Part shown: positions 47,589 through 55,754 of the stretch, piece by piece | Layout of the letters: every line of letters begins with the position of its first letter | Numbering within the stretch: position 1 is the first letter of the stretch | Source of the DNA: Rhizobium sp. WYCCWR10014 | Lineage (GTDB): Bacteria > Pseudomonadota > Alphaproteobacteria > Rhizobiales > Rhizobiaceae | Assembly: GCF_001657485.1 (NCBI RefSeq) | Contig: NZ_LXFU01000051.1 | Location: forward strand, 235,543 to 299,542 | Direction: 5' to 3' | Length of the DNA stretch: 64,000 nt | The notes under the pieces: generated by a model | Told to the model about the DNA's origin: nothing | The model's database searches: none | What the model saw: only the letters and a program-made list of their open reading frames with translations | Translations under genes and position numbers: made by a program

Positions 47589-48847
47589 GATTCGGCTCCT
47601 CTCATGGTGTTGACCGCGCGCAGGCCGAGCTGGATGTATTGGCCTGAAATATCGACCTCCAGTCCCGGCACGATCACCCTGACGACGGAGACCGGCAGGG
47701 CCGGGTGCGGAAACGGCACGACGACGATCTGCTCGATACCGGTCGCCGCCAGCCGCTCGGAAATATGGCCGATGGTGTCCTGGATCGTCGCCGGGCGGCG
47801 ATCGCGGGCCTGGAACGAGCGCATCCGGCCGCTGCCCTCGCAGAGTTCAACCACCTGCTGCATCGCCGCACTCCTGTCGAGCCGCTGATAGATGCGCGGC
47901 GAGAAATCGTCGCGGCTGCCGGCAATCGCGGTCAGCCGGCTCTGCGCCGCTTCGGTGATGGCGCGCAGCGCGGCGCGCACGGGATCGGGATGGCAGCCGC
48001 AGCCACCGCAGACATGCGACCAGCGCGCGTCGACACGGTCGGAAAGGTTGCCTGGCATGATGACCGCCAGAAAAGCGGGAACGCCGATATCCGTCGTCAT
48101 GTCGAGGAGCAGCAGTTTCATGCCGGCCCGGGTGATCCGGTCGGTCATGACGTCGATGACCGCATCGCCGAAGGAGGCGGGGTCGATGCGGCTCTCCTTC
48201 AGGCGCTCGGGCGATTTCAGCTGGGTCAAGGCCCAGGCGTCGCGCTCCACCAACTCGCAAAGTCCATGCAGGACCGCCTCGGACGGCGTGTTGCCGGAGG
48301 CAAGCCCATCGCTCGACTGCTCGAAGCCCGGCGGCCTCTCGCCGCGATGGTCGAGACCGACAAGCCACCAGGGCACGAAGACGCTGCTGCCGGAAAGGAC
48401 GTCGAACCCCGTGCACCAGGGAATAGGACTGCTGCCGATCTCGTCGGGCGCGCAGCGTGCGACATTGTCGAGATCGATCATGGCGGCACGCTCCGCCCGC
48501 ATGCTCTCGACCGTCGCCTGCGTCAGGTCGGCGGGGGCAATTTCGGCGATCCGCGTCTCGACCGCCTCCATCGCCGCCGAGGCCATGGCGGCATCATTGT
48601 CGATACCCTTGCCCTGAAAGACCGACAGCGTATGGCTGTTCGGCCTTGTTGCGAAGGCGACAGGGATGTTCAGAACGTCGAGTGCGGTCAGCAGACCGAC
48701 GCGCGTGATGCCGAATTCGCGCAGATGGGGCCTGATGGCCGCCAAGGTCTGCGCCGGCGTGACGGCGCGGTCATGATAATCGCTGACACCGGCCGATGAT
48801 CGTTTAAGGTCACCGGCAAGCGTTTCAAGGTCGGTGAAAGCGGACAT
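47585..48847 (-). CDS. YcaO-domain peptide-modifying enzyme
   Basis: A 420-aa YcaO protein. ATP/Mg-binding motifs are SAAMEAVETRIAE, HGLCELVERDAW and ITEAAQSRL. YcaO enzymes activate the backbone amide with ATP to form azolines or, with TfuA, thioamides. An unusual HVCGGCGCH cluster could bind metal but may be incidental. The gene starts 13 bases after a small peptide gene and overlaps tfuA, so precursor, YcaO and TfuA form one unit. No dehydrogenase, peptidase or exporter is adjacent. Confidence 0.9.
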   Translation of the reverse strand: MSAFTDLETLAGDLKRSSAGVSDYHDRAVTPAQTLAAIRPHLREFGITRVGLLTALDVLNIPVAFATRPNSHTLSVFQGKGIDNDAAMASAAMEAVETRIAEIAPADLTQATVESMRAERAAMIDLDNVARCAPDEIGSSPIPWCTGFDVLSGSSVFVPWWLVGLDHRGERPPGFEQSSDGLASGNTPSEAVLHGLCELVERDAWALTQLKSPERLKESRIDPASFGDAVIDVMTDRITRAGMKLLLLDMTTDIGVPAFLAVIMPGNLSDRVDARWSHVCGGCGCHPDPVRAALRAITEAAQSRLTAIAGSRDDFSPRIYQRLDRSAAMQQVVELCEGSGRMRSFQARDRRPATIQDTIGHISERLAATGIEQIVVVPFPHPALPVSVVRVIVPGLEVDISGQYIQLGLRAVNTMRGAES

Positions 48848-48860
48848 GCCGATTTGTTCC

Positions 48861-49004
48861 TTAGCGGAACTTCAGGGCATGTGTGAGGTTTTCGAGACCG
48901 TTCGGAGCGATGTTGAGTTCGTCCTGCTTCATCGCGGCCTTGGCTGCAGCCGAGAAACGCGGCTGAGAGAGAATTGCGGCATTGGTTTCAACGTTGGTTT
49001 TCAT
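48861..49004 (-). CDS. 47-aa candidate RiPP precursor peptide, cysteine-free
   Basis: A 47-aa ORF too short for most gene finders. It begins MKTNVETNAAILSQPRFSAA and ends NGLENLTHALKFR. GGAG at good spacing precedes the ATG, and YcaO starts 13 bases after its stop. The position and size suit the substrate of YcaO-TfuA. It has no Cys, and few Ser/Thr, so azole formation is unlikely and a backbone thioamide is the more plausible modification. The leader/core boundary is unknown; the more polar first half resembles a leader. Trifolitoxin's precursor TfxA is also about 42 aa but has a Cys. Confidence 0.7.
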   Translation of the reverse strand: MKTNVETNAAILSQPRFSAAAKAAMKQDELNIAPNGLENLTHALKFR

Positions 49005-49024
49005 TTTCCATCTCCGATAGGGAA

Positions 49025-49041
49025 GGCAGCGGGAGGCTGCC
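49025..49041 (-). promoter_or_regulatory. 5' UTR hairpin of the precursor gene
   Basis: GGCAGC-5-GCTGCC, a perfect 6-bp stem about 20 bases upstream of the precursor start, just outside its ribosome site. May stabilise or attenuate the transcript. Confidence 0.4.
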
Positions 49042-49109
49042 GTTAACCGTCGGAGAGGAACATTGCCTGCGTCATTTAAGCGTTACAGGCTTATTTAAAA
49101 GGCAATGGA

Positions 49110-51035
49110 TCAGGGAAGTCCGGCCAGATGCAGGCCATGAATCAGCGATTCCGTGTAGCGGGGGTCGCGATCAGGAACGAAATGGCGGATATCCTCACAC
49201 CGGAAATCCGGGAAACTTTCCAGAACCACCTTTGCATATGTGTGGGCATTCGTCATGTCGCCTGCCATGGCATGGGCGGCGGCGAGCAAGCGAGCCGTCG
49301 CCTGCTTTGATCTCACTGGCTCAAGCGCCTCGATCGTCTTTTCATATTCCCCGCGGTCGAAGTGAATGCCGCCGAGATTCCAGTAGTAATAGTCAGGCGG
49401 CAGGGGATTGAGCCTGAAGGCGGCCTTATTCAGCTCCAGCGCTTCGTCGAAGTCGCCATTGTGGCACCGGGCATCGGCATAGTCGGCGAGGATGTCGGCG
49501 TCGTTAGGATTGAGATCCTGAGCTTGCTGGAAATATTCCAGGCTTTCGTCAAAGCGGCGGCGATAGAGCGCCACGAAGCCGAGCTCGCGGTAGGCCCGGC
49601 CGCTGTTCGGGTCGGACTGCTGCGCCTGCCGGGCAGCACCGTTCGCCTCGTCGAGCAATTCCTTGTCCCGCATGCCGCGGATCAGCCATTCCATGCCGAG
49701 CGCGCGCGACATGCCGGCATGGGCGGCAGAGAAATGTTCGTAACGATTGAGCGAGGATTTGAACCATTTGCGCGCCTGGCGCAGATGCTGCAGGTCGGTC
49801 TGGGCGATCAGCCGCTTGCCTTCCAGGTAGAGACGGTATGCGGACGGCGGCGCCTCGCCGATCGGCATCGCCAGTTCGTGACGTTCGATCGTGTCGGCGA
49901 GCGAGGAGACTATCCGTCGCGTCAGATGCGCGAAGGATTCACTGATCTTCTGCATGACCAGCGGCAGTTCGATGGCCCAGATCACTTCCGAGGTCGTCGT
50001 CCGCGTCAGCCGGCAGGTCGCATAGACATCCTCGTCGCGGCCCTGGATGGTGACGTAGACCGCATAGTCGAAGCTGAGGTCGAGCGGACCGGGCACGGCA
50101 CGCGACGGATCGATCGAACGGCTGAGGATCTCCAGGCTCGTATGCGCGGCGATCACCTTGAAGCCGCGCTGCTGGCTGAGGCCGATGGTGACGTCTTCGA
50201 GAAGCGCCCTGCCGACGCGCTCCATCAGCGGATCGGTGAAGATGCTTTCCGGCGGCAGGATGATGATACGCGGCTGACCAAGCGGACCGACGGAAAGGTT
50301 GGGCGCCGACTGAGGATGTCCCGATGTCGCCTGTGCTGCCGGCACCAGGTTAAGTTCGCGGGCAAGAGCGGTGGTGCTTTCTTCCGGCTCGGTGTCGAAA
50401 TCGTCCTTCAGCTGGCTCTTGCACTTCAGATAGGCCTGACGCGCCGCTGCCGGATCGTTCATCCTGACATAGGTGCGCATCAAGGCGCGATAGGCCGTCT
50501 CGCTGGCAGGGTCGAGTTCCAGCAGGCGCCTGGCAAGCGTGACCTGCTCTTCATCAGATCTGCCTTCCGATGTCTCGACCAGCCGGGTGAGATGGGCGGA
50601 GCGCAGCTCGTCGGTACGCTGGCGCTCAAAGGTCAGCCAGTCCTCGGCGCCCTGCGTCGGCGATTTGACGCCTTCGAGCAATTCGCCGTTCAGGAGGTCT
50701 TCGGGTGCGAGCGGCCCTTTCTGCTTCAGGATATGAACGTCGACCTCCCAGCCATCTGCAAGGCCGATGTGGGTTCGGGTCGGGGCAAGCAGCGGTGGAA
50801 GGCCGGCGGGAACGCTTTGTTCGATGCGCGCCAGCAGCTGGCGCAGGCTGCCAGCCCGTTTTTCCGGCAGTTCCGATTGCCAGAGCTGTCGCCTGACGGT
50901 TTCGCGGTCGAGTTCTAAATTGGGTTCGGCGGCGAGCATGGCGAGGAGAAAATAAGACTTCTCCGGCAAGGGGAGTTCCTTCCCCGCCGCCAGCAATCTC
51001 GGTCTTCCGAGCAGGCACAGCCTGTTCGTCAGCAT
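49110..51035 (-). CDS. SARP/BTAD-type regulator with TPR region
   Basis: A 641-aa protein. The N-terminal winged-helix (LCLLGRPRLLAAGKELPLPE) and BTAD helical domain (ARRLLELDPASETAYRALMR; DPAAARQAYLKCKSQLKDDF) match bacterial transcriptional activators of the SARP/CadC-like class. The middle has a TolB-like segment and the C-terminus several tetratricopeptide repeats (YRELGFVALYRRRFDESLEY). It lies directly upstream of the precursor-YcaO-TfuA genes on the same strand, 105 bases before the precursor, and is the likely activator. The ATG at 51035 is preferred to an upstream TTG. 282 bases without a gene lie upstream. Confidence 0.85.
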   Translation of the reverse strand: MLTNRLCLLGRPRLLAAGKELPLPEKSYFLLAMLAAEPNLELDRETVRRQLWQSELPEKRAGSLRQLLARIEQSVPAGLPPLLAPTRTHIGLADGWEVDVHILKQKGPLAPEDLLNGELLEGVKSPTQGAEDWLTFERQRTDELRSAHLTRLVETSEGRSDEEQVTLARRLLELDPASETAYRALMRTYVRMNDPAAARQAYLKCKSQLKDDFDTEPEESTTALARELNLVPAAQATSGHPQSAPNLSVGPLGQPRIIILPPESIFTDPLMERVGRALLEDVTIGLSQQRGFKVIAAHTSLEILSRSIDPSRAVPGPLDLSFDYAVYVTIQGRDEDVYATCRLTRTTTSEVIWAIELPLVMQKISESFAHLTRRIVSSLADTIERHELAMPIGEAPPSAYRLYLEGKRLIAQTDLQHLRQARKWFKSSLNRYEHFSAAHAGMSRALGMEWLIRGMRDKELLDEANGAARQAQQSDPNSGRAYRELGFVALYRRRFDESLEYFQQAQDLNPNDADILADYADARCHNGDFDEALELNKAAFRLNPLPPDYYYWNLGGIHFDRGEYEKTIEALEPVRSKQATARLLAAAHAMAGDMTNAHTYAKVVLESFPDFRCEDIRHFVPDRDPRYTESLIHGLHLAGLP

Positions 51036-51317
51036 CTGCCGGATGTCCGTCGCATCTCGGTTCTCACCCCTGAAAGCCAAGGCGCACAAGCGCACCGGCC
51101 AGTCCAAACTATGTTAGAGCCATTAGAGGCCGACGCATAGCGGTTTTGCTTTAAAAAGAGGAAGTTTCATCGAATATTTGCATATTCTCGCGCCACACGG
51201 GGAGGCAATGCTTTACCAACACTTTCGTGAAGATGCGGTTTGCCTGTCGTGGCGGCAAGTTATTTCCGCTGCCGATGGTCCCCATCCCCCGCTTTTCCCG
51301 ACCAAATCGCTGCCGCG

Positions 51318-52076
51318 TTAAAGGCCGAGCGCCTTGATGTGCTCGATCGAACGTCGGGCAAAGCGGCGCCAGTCGGCCGGATTGTCATGCTCAGTGACGA
51401 TATGCTCAGCCTTTGTCTCGCGGAAGAGTGGTACGAATTTTTCCCAGTCGATGATGCCGTCGCCGGTCGCAGCCCAACCGTCTTCCGTCGTGGTGCCCTT
51501 CGGTGCCATGTCCTTCATCTGGATAGCGACGATGCGGTCGGCGAATCTCTTCAGTTCGGCCGCCGGATCGGCGCCGGCGCGGGTGATCCAGCCGCAATCG
51601 ATCTCGAACCAGACAGTGTCGCCGCCACCATCGAAGATATGGTCGATCGGCCGCGAACCGTCGGCCAGCGCAAAGAATTCGAAATCGTGATTGTGCCAGG
51701 CAACCTTGAGCCCGTGTTCCGCCGCCTGCTCAGCGCCTTCGGCCAATTGCGCGCCCAGGCTCCTCCAATAATCCGCCGTCGTGCCGCGCTCTTCGGCTGC
51801 CACATAGGGCGGGATCATGATGGTGGCGCCCATCGTCAGCGCGATGTCGATGAAGCGCTGCGGTTCCTCGACCAGCCCCTTCAGCGGCATGTGAAAACAA
51901 TGGCATTTCAGTCCAGCATCGTCGAGCGCCGTGCGGAAAGCCTTGGGATCGGCTTCATAAGCCGGAAGCCAGGGCTCGATCGCGTCGTAGCCGAAAGCCT
52001 TCAGCTCGGGAAACTGGGCAAAAAGTGGCGGAAAATTGCGCGAGGAGTAAAGCTGGTAGGAGATCGGATAGGTCAA
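51318..52076 (-). CDS. sugar phosphate isomerase/epimerase family protein
   Basis: A 252-aa xylose-isomerase-like TIM barrel (AP_endonuc_2). Metal-ligand segments include VAWHNHDFEF, VWFEIDCGWI and AEHIVTEHDN. Family members act on keto-sugars and inosose-type substrates; the exact substrate is open. It starts with TTG, supported by AAAGGAGC seven bases before; no ATG is available nearby. It is 24 bases after lacI in the same operon. Confidence 0.82.
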   Translation of the reverse strand: MTYPISYQLYSSRNFPPLFAQFPELKAFGYDAIEPWLPAYEADPKAFRTALDDAGLKCHCFHMPLKGLVEEPQRFIDIALTMGATIMIPPYVAAEERGTTADYWRSLGAQLAEGAEQAAEHGLKVAWHNHDFEFFALADGSRPIDHIFDGGGDTVWFEIDCGWITRAGADPAAELKRFADRIVAIQMKDMAPKGTTTEDGWAATGDGIIDWEKFVPLFRETKAEHIVTEHDNPADWRRFARRSIEHIKALGL

Positions 52077-52100
52077 GTCTTTGCTCCTTTCGTGCCGGCC

Positions 52101-53120
52101 TCAGCTTCGGCCGGTGGTGCTTTCCCGGATGACGAGATCCGGCTCGATCATGGTGACACGCGGGTCGGGCAGCCCGTCCTTGGCGGCGACGAGCCGCATC
52201 AGCCGCTCGACGGCAAGCTCGGTGACGATGTCGACGGCGTAGTTGACGCTCGAAATCGGCGTTGCGGCATGTTCGGCGAATTCGATATTGTCGAAGCCGA
52301 TGATGGCGACATCTTTCGGCACGTTCACGCCGTTCTTCTGGCACCAGCGCAAGGCGCCGATCGCAAGGGAATCATTGGCGGCGAAGACGCCGGTCGGCCG
52401 ATTGGCAGCGCTCATCAGCTGGTCCATTGCCCAATAGCCCTTCATCACCGAATGGCCCTGCGGGTCGGCCGTCAGCACCGGCTCGAAGGCGATGCCGGCT
52501 TCCGAAAGCGCCTGCAGGTAGCCTTCGCTCTTTTCCAGATTGCCGAGCGGATTGGCGCTGTCGATGATGCCGATCCTGCGATGGCCGGTGTCGATCAGGT
52601 GCCGCGTCGCCTTATAGGCGCCGCGCCTCTCATCGACGCAGACCGCGTCGATGCCGGAATCCGGATCGCCGACGAGCAGCACGATCGGATAGTTCGACTG
52701 GCGGATCTTGCGGATATGATCGAGCTTGCGATGGCTGCGGGGATAGATGAGCATGCCGTCGACCTGGCGCGAGCGGAACATTTCCAGCGCCCTGATCTCC
52801 TCCTCCGGATCGTTGTTGGAGGTGGCAAACAGCGTACCGTAGCCCCTGTCGGCCAGCTCCAGTTCGATCGCCTGCGCCGTGCGCATCAGCGTCGGATTGG
52901 TGATGTCGGTGAGGATAAGGCCGATCGTCTTCGTCTCGCGGCTGACCAGCGACTGGGCGATGTGGTTCGGCAGGTAATTCAGCGCCTCGGCGATGTTGCG
53001 GATCAGCTGGCGCGTTTCCTCCGGGATGCGCGGGCTGCCGCGAAGCGCCAGCGAGACCGTGTTCACGGAGAATCCGGTCTTGTCGGCAATGTCTTTGAGG
53101 CGGACGCTCGATCTGGTCAT
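52101..53120 (-). CDS. LacI-family transcriptional regulator
   Basis: A 339-aa LacI/PurR-type repressor: N-terminal helix-turn-helix and hinge (VRLKDIADKTGFSVNTVSLA, then LRGSPRIPEETRQLI) and a periplasmic-binding-protein-like effector domain (IGFDNIEFAEHAATPISSV). It lies between the VOC and isomerase genes and most likely controls the sugar genes at 51.3-59.1 kb; the repeated TTAACGATAATACA at 53806 and 54794 is the candidate operator. Confidence 0.9.
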   Translation of the reverse strand: MTRSSVRLKDIADKTGFSVNTVSLALRGSPRIPEETRQLIRNIAEALNYLPNHIAQSLVSRETKTIGLILTDITNPTLMRTAQAIELELADRGYGTLFATSNNDPEEEIRALEMFRSRQVDGMLIYPRSHRKLDHIRKIRQSNYPIVLLVGDPDSGIDAVCVDERRGAYKATRHLIDTGHRRIGIIDSANPLGNLEKSEGYLQALSEAGIAFEPVLTADPQGHSVMKGYWAMDQLMSAANRPTGVFAANDSLAIGALRWCQKNGVNVPKDVAIIGFDNIEFAEHAATPISSVNYAVDIVTELAVERLMRLVAAKDGLPDPRVTMIEPDLVIRESTTGRS

Positions 53121-53170
53121 CGTGAGGGCGGCTATATGTCCTGATGCTTAATCTTCCTTCCATAACCTTC

Positions 53171-53261
53171 CCCCGTGGAAAGCGAAAGCTTCCACCGGGA
53201 AAGTGAAAGTCTCCGCCCGGGGGAGCGGAAGCTTTCCGGGGAAAGCGGAAGCGAAAGCCGC
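53171..53261. repeat. purine-rich repeat array with stacked hairpins
   Basis: Between the VOC stop and the LacI start, the plus strand is nearly all G and A with repeated GGAAAGYGAAAG units. It forms consecutive hairpins: GTGGAA/TTCCAC (53175-53195), CTCC/GGAG (near 53210-53226) and CGGAA/TTCCG (near 53226-53239). Likely a regulatory or decayed repeat region; no known family match. Confidence 0.5.
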
Positions 53262-53295
53262 GGGATTGCCGCCCCACGGCTTTCCTCGATCCCCT

Positions 53296-53736
53296 TTATT
53301 TTCCTTCGGCATGCAGCCGTTTGATGCCCTGATATTGCAGGCAGTCCGGATGCATCTCCATCAGCTCGATGCGGTTGCCGTCGGGATCCTCGATCCAGGC
53401 CTGGCGATTGCCGTCGAGGCCCGGCTTGATCTCGGCCGTGAGCTTGATGCCGGCCGCCTGGATCCTCGCCGCCGTCGCATCCAGATCCTCGATGGTGAAG
53501 CACATGTGGTTGACGCCGTTGGCGTTCCAGCCGGGCGCCCGGTCGTTTTCTGCGCCAGGAAAGATTTCGAGATAGTGGTCGTCGGTGATGCGCAGATAGA
53601 CGAGCCAGGTCGAGCCGTCGTCGTTCTTCAGGCGCAGCATCTCAGGAAAACCAAGGCGGTCGCGGTAGAAATCGAGTGACGCCTCGAGGTCCTTGACCTT
53701 GATGGCGACATGGCCGTAGCCGGTAATTCCAAGCAT
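53296..53736 (-). CDS. VOC family (glyoxalase I-like) protein
   Basis: A 146-aa vicinal-oxygen-chelate protein with the paired beta-alpha-beta-beta-beta modules. Metal-binding candidates are His in GYGHVAIKVKDLEASLDFYR, His in VNHMCFTIEDLD and Glu in RIELMEMH. GTGAGGAGG precedes the ATG. It probably handles an oxo-sugar or aldehyde of the pathway. Substrate unknown. Transcribed toward lacI. Confidence 0.85.
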   Translation of the reverse strand: MLGITGYGHVAIKVKDLEASLDFYRDRLGFPEMLRLKNDDGSTWLVYLRITDDHYLEIFPGAENDRAPGWNANGVNHMCFTIEDLDATAARIQAAGIKLTAEIKPGLDGNRQAWIEDPDGNRIELMEMHPDCLQYQGIKRLHAEGK

Positions 53737-53805
53737 GTTTCCTCCTCACGGGCAACGTCGGTCGCCGCCGTCAACAGCGTTCCGATCAACAGAAGCCAAT
53801 TTGCA

Positions 53806-53819
53806 TTAACGATAATACA
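53806..53819. promoter_or_regulatory. candidate LacI-type operator, copy 1
   Basis: TTAACGATAATACA, an exact 14-base match to the site at 54794, about 70 bases upstream of the VOC start. Its core TTAACGATAA is nearly symmetric around CG, as LacI-family operators are. Confidence 0.6.
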
Positions 53820-53866
53820 GAATCACAATTGTACGCAGCGCGCGGAATTGTCAACCGTCGGCGGAT

Positions 53867-54679
53867 TCAATCCCAATCGGGCCCCCAGTCGGGATCGATG
53901 GTGCGCTGGTTGCGGTCGAGCATCTCTATGAGGGCGATCTCCTCCTGTTTCAGCTGCAGTTTGCCGGCGGCGAAATTCGAACGGATGCGTTCGGCCCGGC
54001 TCGACGTCGGAATGGCGCAATAGCCCTTGGCGAGTTCGAAGGCGATGATCACCTGCTCGACCGTGGCAGCGTGATTGCCGGCGATTGAGCTGAGCACGGG
54101 ATCCCCGGATAGCGTGCCGCGGGCGATCGGCAGATAGCAGGTGACGAGGATGTCGTTTCGCTGGCAGTAATCTGCGAGTTTCTTGTTCTGTATCAGTGGG
54201 TTGAGTTCAAACTGATTGTTGATGATACGCCCTTTGCCGATGATGGCTTCTGCTTGTTGCAGTAGCGCGATGGTGAAGTTGGAGACGCCGATCAGCCGCG
54301 TCAGCCCCCTCTCCTGCGCCTCGGCGATCTGCGAGAGATAGACCTCAAGGGCAATGGCGCCGTTGGGCGCCGGCCAATGGATGAGCGTCAGGTCGACCCG
54401 GTCAATGTGCATCGCCTCCAGGCTCTTTTCGAGCGAAGGGATGAGCTTGCCTTCGCCGAAATGATCGGTCGAGATCTTCGTCGTCATGAAGACCTCGCTC
54501 CGCGCAATGCCGGATCGGCGCAGCGCCTCGCCGGTCTCGAATTCCGTGTCGTAGGTCTGCGCGGTATCGAGGTGCCGATAGCCCGTCTCCAGCGCGCAGA
54601 GGATGGCGTCTATGCCCTCCTTGCCGTTGCGGCCATAGGTGCCGAAACCCAATTGCGGTATAAGTTGCTGATTTTCCAT
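53867..54679 (-). CDS. aldo/keto reductase
   Basis: A 270-aa AKR. The tetrad is visible: Asp and Tyr in LDTAQTYDTEFETGEAL, Lys in VFMTTKISTD and His in LTLIHWPAPNG. NADPH contact residues lie in AIPTSSRAERIRSNF. It is divergent from the transporter operon and probably reduces or oxidises the imported sugar; direction and substrate are not fixed by sequence. Confidence 0.88.
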   Translation of the reverse strand: MENQQLIPQLGFGTYGRNGKEGIDAILCALETGYRHLDTAQTYDTEFETGEALRRSGIARSEVFMTTKISTDHFGEGKLIPSLEKSLEAMHIDRVDLTLIHWPAPNGAIALEVYLSQIAEAQERGLTRLIGVSNFTIALLQQAEAIIGKGRIINNQFELNPLIQNKKLADYCQRNDILVTCYLPIARGTLSGDPVLSSIAGNHAATVEQVIIAFELAKGYCAIPTSSRAERIRSNFAAGKLQLKQEEIALIEMLDRNQRTIDPDWGPDWD

Positions 54680-54793
54680 ATGAATTCTCTTTCCTTCCGG
54701 TCGCGTCCGGCCGGCCTGGCCGAGCTTATGGCCAGTTCCGAGCGATATTGGGCGAAAATCGTCTGTTGACGTATGCCCATTTTTGATCTTAGT

Positions 54794-54807
54794 TTAACGA
54801 TAATACA
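54794..54807. promoter_or_regulatory. candidate LacI-type operator, copy 2
   Basis: TTAACGATAATACA, identical to the site at 53806, 51 bases before the first transporter ribosome site. It lies in the divergent promoter region of the reductase and transporter genes. Confidence 0.6.
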
Positions 54808-54857
54808 AGCCTGTTAAGGTTTGGTCCAATGTGGGAGCGTTGGTCTGGGAGGAAGAG

Positions 54858-55754
54858 ATGCAACTACGCTGGAGCCGGTTGATGCCCCAGCTGGCTCTTG
54901 CGCCGGCTGTTGCCGTCACCTTCGTCGCATTCATCGGCGCGATCGGCTGGACGGCATGGCTTTCGCTGACGCGCAGCCGCCGCGTTCCGGAATATGAGAT
55001 CGACTGGAGCCAGTGGACACGCCAGTATGAGCGGCTGTTCAACGATGCCGGCTGGGCGATCTCGCTGCACAACCTGGTCATTCTTGGCATCGGCAGCGCC
55101 CTTGCCATCGTCTTCGGCTTCATCCTCGCTGCGATGATCGATCGCGAATGGCGCGGCGAGAGCTTCTTCCGCACGGTCTTCCTCTACCCGCTTGCCGTCT
55201 CGCTGATCGTCACGGGTGCCGCCTGGCGCTGGATCTTCAATCCGCAGCTCGGGCTTCAGAATTTCCTGCATGGTCTTGGCTTCACTTCGGTCAGCTTCAA
55301 CTGGCTGGCGAGCCCCGAGACCGCCATGTATGCGATCATTCTCGCCTCGATCTGGCAGAGCTCCGGCTTCTACATGGCCCTGATGCTATCAGGCCTGAAA
55401 TCGATCAACACCGAAATCTGGAGTGCCGCGCGCCTCGACGGCGTCAGCTTCTGGCGGCTCTATCTGGAGATCATCATCCCGATGATGAAGTTCACCTTCA
55501 TCACCTGCGCTATCCTGCTCTCCCTCGGTGTCATCAAGGCCTACGACGTGATCGTAGCGATGACCAATGGCGGGCCTGGCAATTCCACCTGGGTTCCGGC
55601 CTATTTCACCATCAACGCGCTCTCGGCCAAGAGCAATATCGGCTACGCCTCGGCTGCCGCGATCACCATGCTTGTCATCACCGCGCTGATCTTCCTGCCG
55701 CTGGTGCTGATCACCACCTGGCAACAGCGCCGGGCGAACGGGGGATCGCGATGA
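54858..55754 (+). CDS. CUT1 sugar ABC transporter permease 1
   Basis: A 298-aa permease of the MalF/UgpA type with six membrane segments and the cytoplasmic EAA loop (AARLDGVSFWRLYLEIIIPM). TNGGPGNSTWVPAYF is a MalF-type segment. The ATG at 54858 follows GGGAGGAAGAG; the longer frame from 54831 is rejected. Its stop overlaps the next permease start (ATGA). Confidence 0.92.
   Translation: MQLRWSRLMPQLALAPAVAVTFVAFIGAIGWTAWLSLTRSRRVPEYEIDWSQWTRQYERLFNDAGWAISLHNLVILGIGSALAIVFGFILAAMIDREWRGESFFRTVFLYPLAVSLIVTGAAWRWIFNPQLGLQNFLHGLGFTSVSFNWLASPETAMYAIILASIWQSSGFYMALMLSGLKSINTEIWSAARLDGVSFWRLYLEIIIPMMKFTFITCAILLSLGVIKAYDVIVAMTNGGPGNSTWVPAYFTINALSAKSNIGYASAAAITMLVITALIFLPLVLITTWQQRRANGGSR

Noticed and set aside
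51240..53144. Plus-strand frame of 634 codons over the isomerase and lacI genes
   Set aside because: Rich in Arg, Gly, Asp and His without a fold; antisense shadow of two clear minus-strand genes.
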